A DNA stretch of 64,000 nt from Mucilaginibacter xinganensis (GTDB lineage Bacteria; Bacteroidota; Bacteroidia; Sphingobacteriales; Sphingobacteriaceae), in assembly GCF_002257585.1 (NCBI RefSeq), contig NZ_CP022743.1:868001-932000 (forward strand), in the 5' to 3' direction. Of the stretch, positions 61,160 through 64,000 are shown one piece after another. The translations under genes and the position numbers were made by a program. The notes under the pieces are model-generated. The model was given only the letters and a program-made list of their open reading frames with translations, had not been told where the DNA came from and ran no database searches. Numbering within the stretch: the stretch's first letter is position 1; every line of letters begins with the position of its first letter.

Positions 61160-62119
61160 TTAAGCTTTTCCACTCTTCAAAATCTTTTCCACCCAACCTT
61201 TACCCCATTCGTTAATTTCCTGGTCGGTCCACAATGCCGGATAAAAAATTCGTTTCTGGAAACGCGGAGGCAGATATTTCTGCCAGTTAGTGCCGCCGGT
61301 GGCCTTAATCTCTTCGGGTTCTCGGTTTAAATATCTTACTGCTGATTTGTAGTGAACCAGCGGCCAGTTTACGTTAACATTTATATCAAGCTGTTTTAAT
61401 TCGTCTTCAAGTTCCACACTTGATTCTCCCGCATTTTTTAGCTGGTTATATAAGGCATGAAAATTATGGTTAGCGCTTGCCTTTCCCAGCTCAATAAAAG
61501 TTTTGGCGTATTTTTTCTCGAATTGCTTAAGCGTTAACGTTTTTTTACCGGTTGATAATTCGGTGGCGCCAAACTTCCAGTAGATATAATCAAATTGCTC
61601 TTCTATGGGTGAATCTTTTAGCTCGTCCCGTTTGTCTTTGGCTACGAGGTTGATAAAGTCGGTAGCGTGGATCTCGATCATCCGGTACTGGCCCGACTGA
61701 AATCCACTTGCCGGTAACAATGACATTCGAAACTTTAAGAATTGCTCCTTATCCATTCCGTCAATCATAATGTCAAACGAGTGGGTAAGCGCTTCAAAGT
61801 ATTTATTTATCCGGCGCAGGCGAGTGGCGAAAAAATCCGCCGTCAGCGGACTTACCGTGGTGATCTGTTGACATTCATGTAGCACCAGTTTAAAATAAAG
61901 CTCAGTTATCTGGTGATACATGATAAAGATCTCTTCGTCCGGGAATGGTGTTTTCGGATTTTGAAGGCTCAGTAGCGTATCCAAATGGATATAATCCCAA
62001 TAAGTTAAAAAATCAGCATAAAGCAAGCCATCCAGGTATGAAACCATATCCTGGCCCATGGCTTCATATTTTTCCTGTAATTGCGCCAGGCGTTCTTCTA
62101 TTTCGGGAGAGAAATGCAT
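61160..62119 (-). CDS. Tryptophan 2,3-dioxygenase family protein
   Basis: Heme enzyme family that opens the tryptophan indole ring to N-formylkynurenine. The 319 residues have LTYWDYIHLDTLLSLQNPKT, IMYHQITELYFKLVLHECQQ with the YHQ-x-x-E-L-x-F motif (distal tryptophan-binding helix) and SLLPASGFQSGQYRMIEIHA, including the R-x-x-E region. Residues from about 200 on form the helical C-domain. Length is similar to bacterial TDO (280-310). It could be the classical catabolic enzyme; no kynureninase or hydroxylase gene is nearby. A -7-like TACCTTTA on the minus strand (62131-62124) ends about 5 bp from the ATG. Confidence 0.88.
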   Translation of the reverse strand: MHFSPEIEERLAQLQEKYEAMGQDMVSYLDGLLYADFLTYWDYIHLDTLLSLQNPKTPFPDEEIFIMYHQITELYFKLVLHECQQITTVSPLTADFFATRLRRINKYFEALTHSFDIMIDGMDKEQFLKFRMSLLPASGFQSGQYRMIEIHATDFINLVAKDKRDELKDSPIEEQFDYIYWKFGATELSTGKKTLTLKQFEKKYAKTFIELGKASANHNFHALYNQLKNAGESSVELEDELKQLDINVNVNWPLVHYKSAVRYLNREPEEIKATGGTNWQKYLPPRFQKRIFYPALWTDQEINEWGKGWVEKILKSGKA

Positions 62120-62303
62120 TGGGTAAAGGTAGAAAGTTTTGCTATTTAAAAATACTTTTCAGAAAGCTCCATAAGATCAGCCTGATTTTTATGGAGCTTA
62201 ATCCGTAGTATTCTGATTCTTTATTTCCATCCTTGCCCAACGTTTTTCATTTTCATTACGATGATGCAATAAACAGATTTTTAATTATTTAAAACCAAAA
62301 GAA

Positions 62304-63062
62304 ATGAAAAACTCTATTTATGGCTCTCTAACTTTTATCCTTGCTTTATTTGTTATATCGGCCTGTAATAAATATGGTAGTTTATCTGATTACAAGAACG
62401 GACAACTGGTCGCTTCCAGTTATAAAGTAAAAATTAATCAACCAGATTCCCTGATCCTAATTGGTGCAAAGGCAACTGATGCTATCAGTTGGAGCGTAAT
62501 CCCTTCGGGATATGATTCCGTCATAACCAAAAACAATACATCGTTGATTTTTTTTAAAAAATCAGGGAAGTACCAGGTTAGGACTAACAATGGTGCAACC
62601 ACAGCAACTGCCTCTATAACTGTAAGCGATTCTATTTATTATCCTACGGAGCAATACACTATGGTTTCGCTTATAGGCGATGAGATTACTTTCGTACCCC
62701 ACTATTATAAGAGTAAAACTTCTGATTCAGCTTATTTGTCTTTTGTTGTTCAAACGCATAATAGTTATTGTAGCAGTGGTTCGCTCAGATTTACAGATAG
62801 CGTAGTCAATAATACTTATGGCGTACACCTTCTCAATGCAGTTCAGCCGACCCAATGCACACTGGGTACTACGCCCATAACTGCTATTGTTAATTTTACC
62901 AAAAACCAATCTGTTTCTTTAGCCAATGGAACCTTCCCCCTTAGCGTAACTTTGAATGGAATAACTTATACCGGAAGTATAGTTGCCACCACCACTACCA
63001 TTTCATTCAACTGGAATTATACTGCCGGCGTTTTAATTTCACCCAAACAAATCAACAGGTAA
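62304..63062 (+). CDS. Lipoprotein of unknown function
   Basis: 252 residues. Signal peptide MKNSIYGSLTFILALFVISA followed by a cysteine (lipobox ISAC) gives a lipoprotein. The mature protein has KVKINQPDSLILIGAKATDA then ISWSVIPSGYDS, an immunoglobulin-like beta pattern of PKD/Ig type seen in Bacteroidetes surface proteins, and a serine/threonine-rich second half (SDSAYLSFVVQTHNSYCSSG) with two more cysteines. No catalytic motif. It is probably on the outer membrane. It stands alone, 174 bp before the sigma factor gene. Confidence 0.75.
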   Translation: MKNSIYGSLTFILALFVISACNKYGSLSDYKNGQLVASSYKVKINQPDSLILIGAKATDAISWSVIPSGYDSVITKNNTSLIFFKKSGKYQVRTNNGATTATASITVSDSIYYPTEQYTMVSLIGDEITFVPHYYKSKTSDSAYLSFVVQTHNSYCSSGSLRFTDSVVNNTYGVHLLNAVQPTQCTLGTTPITAIVNFTKNQSVSLANGTFPLSVTLNGITYTGSIVATTTTISFNWNYTAGVLISPKQINR

Positions 63063-63235
63063 TGAAACGGACAAAATGATAAAAGTAGGAAGTGCATATG
63101 TATTACGTGTTTGATTATTATGCCCCTCGGGACTTCTTCAATAATTAAATTAACTTCGATAATGATATTTTGATTTTGCCCCAACGTTTTATAAACAGCT
63201 TACGAAGAACAAGAGAATGAGGAATGAACTTTTAA

Positions 63236-63823
63236 ATGAATTTATCTAAAAAGCAGGTAGAAGTGCTTGTAAAAGGCTGTGTAAATAATGATCGTACGGC
63301 TCAGGAGGCCCTGTACAAACTATTTCATGCCGATATGTTAAGGGTATGTTATAACTATTTGCCGGATAAAAGACTAGCAAAGGAAGCATTTAATTTGGGC
63401 TTTCTGAAGGTGTTTCAGTCCATAAAAGATTTTGATATTAAAAAAGGGGAATTGGGTGGATGGATCAGAAAAATAATGATCTATACGTCAATAGATATTT
63501 GTCGTAGTGAATTGAAATTTAACACAATACAACTTTCTGAGAGAGAAGAAACGGAATTTTTTATTTCGCCCTCAGTTTTGGAGAAGTTATTTTTTGAGGA
63601 TATTTTGAAAAATATCAGGTCGTTGCCTTTTGCAACCCAAACGGTTTTTAACTTATCTGTATTGGATGGTTTTACTCATAAGGAAATAAGCGAACAATTA
63701 TATATAAGCGAGGGTACTTCACGCTGGCATTTATCTGAAGCAAAAAAACAATTAAGAGCTTTGCTTGAAACATCCGCAAAAGGCACTGATCAGTTGGCAG
63801 AAAGGAGTGGTAAAGCAAAATGA
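63236..63823 (+). CDS. ECF RNA polymerase sigma factor
   Basis: 195-residue sigma-70-type factor. Region 2 (about 12-90): NNDRTAQEALYKLFHADMLR, LAKEAFNLGFLKVFQSIKDF and KGELGGWIRKIMIYTSIDIC. Region 4 (about 115-175): SLPFATQTVFNLSVLDGFTH and KEISEQLYISEGTSRWHLSE, a helix-turn-helix. This pattern matches SusD/SusC- or anti-sigma-linked ECF factors of Bacteroidetes. Its ATGA stop overlaps the next gene, the probable regulator. Promoter not evident. Confidence 0.93.
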   Translation: MNLSKKQVEVLVKGCVNNDRTAQEALYKLFHADMLRVCYNYLPDKRLAKEAFNLGFLKVFQSIKDFDIKKGELGGWIRKIMIYTSIDICRSELKFNTIQLSEREETEFFISPSVLEKLFFEDILKNIRSLPFATQTVFNLSVLDGFTHKEISEQLYISEGTSRWHLSEAKKQLRALLETSAKGTDQLAERSGKAK

Positions 63824-64000
63824 AGAAATTAAACTACCGCGGTCTATGGCAGAAAAAAAGGAACGAATTACCGATCAATAATAACCCTCACTCCGATTGG
63901 ATTGAAATGAATTCGCTTTTGAATCAGCATTTGCCAATTGTAGGTAAGTCTGCTGGTAAAAGCAAGTTCAATTTGAAGGGTTTTAAAATACTCCCCAAGT
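63820..64000 (+). CDS. Unknown protein co-translated with the sigma factor (cut by window edge)
   Basis: 60 codons visible, reading MKKLNYRGLWQKKRNELPIN, NNPHSDWIEMNSLLNQHLPI and on to KSKFNLKGFKILPK at the edge. The 4-bp overlap with the ECF sigma gene means it is translationally coupled and is probably its regulator. The visible part is soluble and basic and has no zinc-finger anti-sigma motif; a TM segment could follow beyond the window. The identity is unknown. Confidence 0.7.
   Translation, partial: MKKLNYRGLWQKKRNELPINNNPHSDWIEMNSLLNQHLPIVGKSAGKSKFNLKGFKILPK

Noticed and set aside
1..64000. Search for tRNA, rRNA, CRISPR arrays, transposases and prophage genes
   Set aside because: No cloverleaf, rRNA-like stretch, regularly spaced repeats with unique spacers, or transposase/integrase reading frame was recognised by eye.

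Overview
The window looks like a chromosomal segment of a Bacteroidetes bacterium, most likely Sphingobacteriaceae and close to Mucilaginibacter. This rests on Bacteroidetes-type -7 promoter elements (TAnnTTTG) in front of many genes, weak or absent Shine-Dalgarno sites, family features such as the ligase-associated exonuclease/ATP ligase pair, YtxJ and paired secreted FKBP proteins, and short palindromic intergenic repeats. The taxonomic call is inference from protein style; no 16S gene is present. I saw no rRNA, tRNA, CRISPR array, prophage or intact insertion sequence.

Region by region. 1-5 kb: a cyanophycin module, with cyanophycin synthetase (truncated by the left edge) divergent from cyanophycinase and an isoaspartyl dipeptidase, then an APC amino acid permease. 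5-11 kb: a TPR-like secreted protein, a Prc/Tsp protease, and the overlapping exonuclease plus ATP-dependent DNA ligase repair pair. 11-12.5 kb: an AT-rich TIR-TPR gene, convergent with and overlapping the ligase, the best candidate for an acquired immune-type gene. 13-27.5 kb: a complete branched-chain amino acid cluster (ilvD, ilvB, ilvN, methyltransferase, ilvC, leuB, second methyltransferase, leuA, leuC, leuD, a second LeuA-like/citramalate synthase-like gene, ilvA), all on the plus strand; the matching aminotransferase ilvE lies apart at 60-61 kb. 27.5-28 kb: a nested repeat region. 28-30.7 kb: metallo-hydrolase, alpha/beta hydrolase and DoxX protein. 30.7-36.4 kb: hemA, glgA-glgC and a lactonase. 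36.5-44.3 kb: an RluB-type pseudouridine synthase with a long repetitive tail, a lytic transglycosylase, uvrA, a YefM/YoeB toxin-antitoxin pair and the NAD(P)HX repair enzyme. 44.6-48.9 kb, minus strand: anti-sigma/ECF sigma, lipA, ytxJ, a 36-residue lipoprotein, ribH and a TPR protein. 49-57 kb: recF, dciA, ndk, nrnA, two FKBP isomerases, tatD, ansA and a J-domain/KTSC fusion. 57-64 kb: an FtsX/MacB-type permease, ilvE, a tryptophan 2,3-dioxygenase family gene, a lipoprotein and a second ECF sigma factor with the start of the next gene.

Most genes are ordinary housekeeping or biosynthetic genes. The points most worth a second look are: the TIR-TPR gene; a palindromic repeat that now encodes the C-terminus of the exonuclease; two methyltransferases inside the ilv-leu cluster, one of a class known to act on isopropylmalate or aconitate analogues; a paired TGTACA operator for YefM/YoeB that overlaps the uvrA stop codon; about 20-bp tandem motifs in three gaps of the ilv-leu cluster; -7 elements so close to several start codons that the mRNAs should be leaderless; and the KTSC-J fusion.
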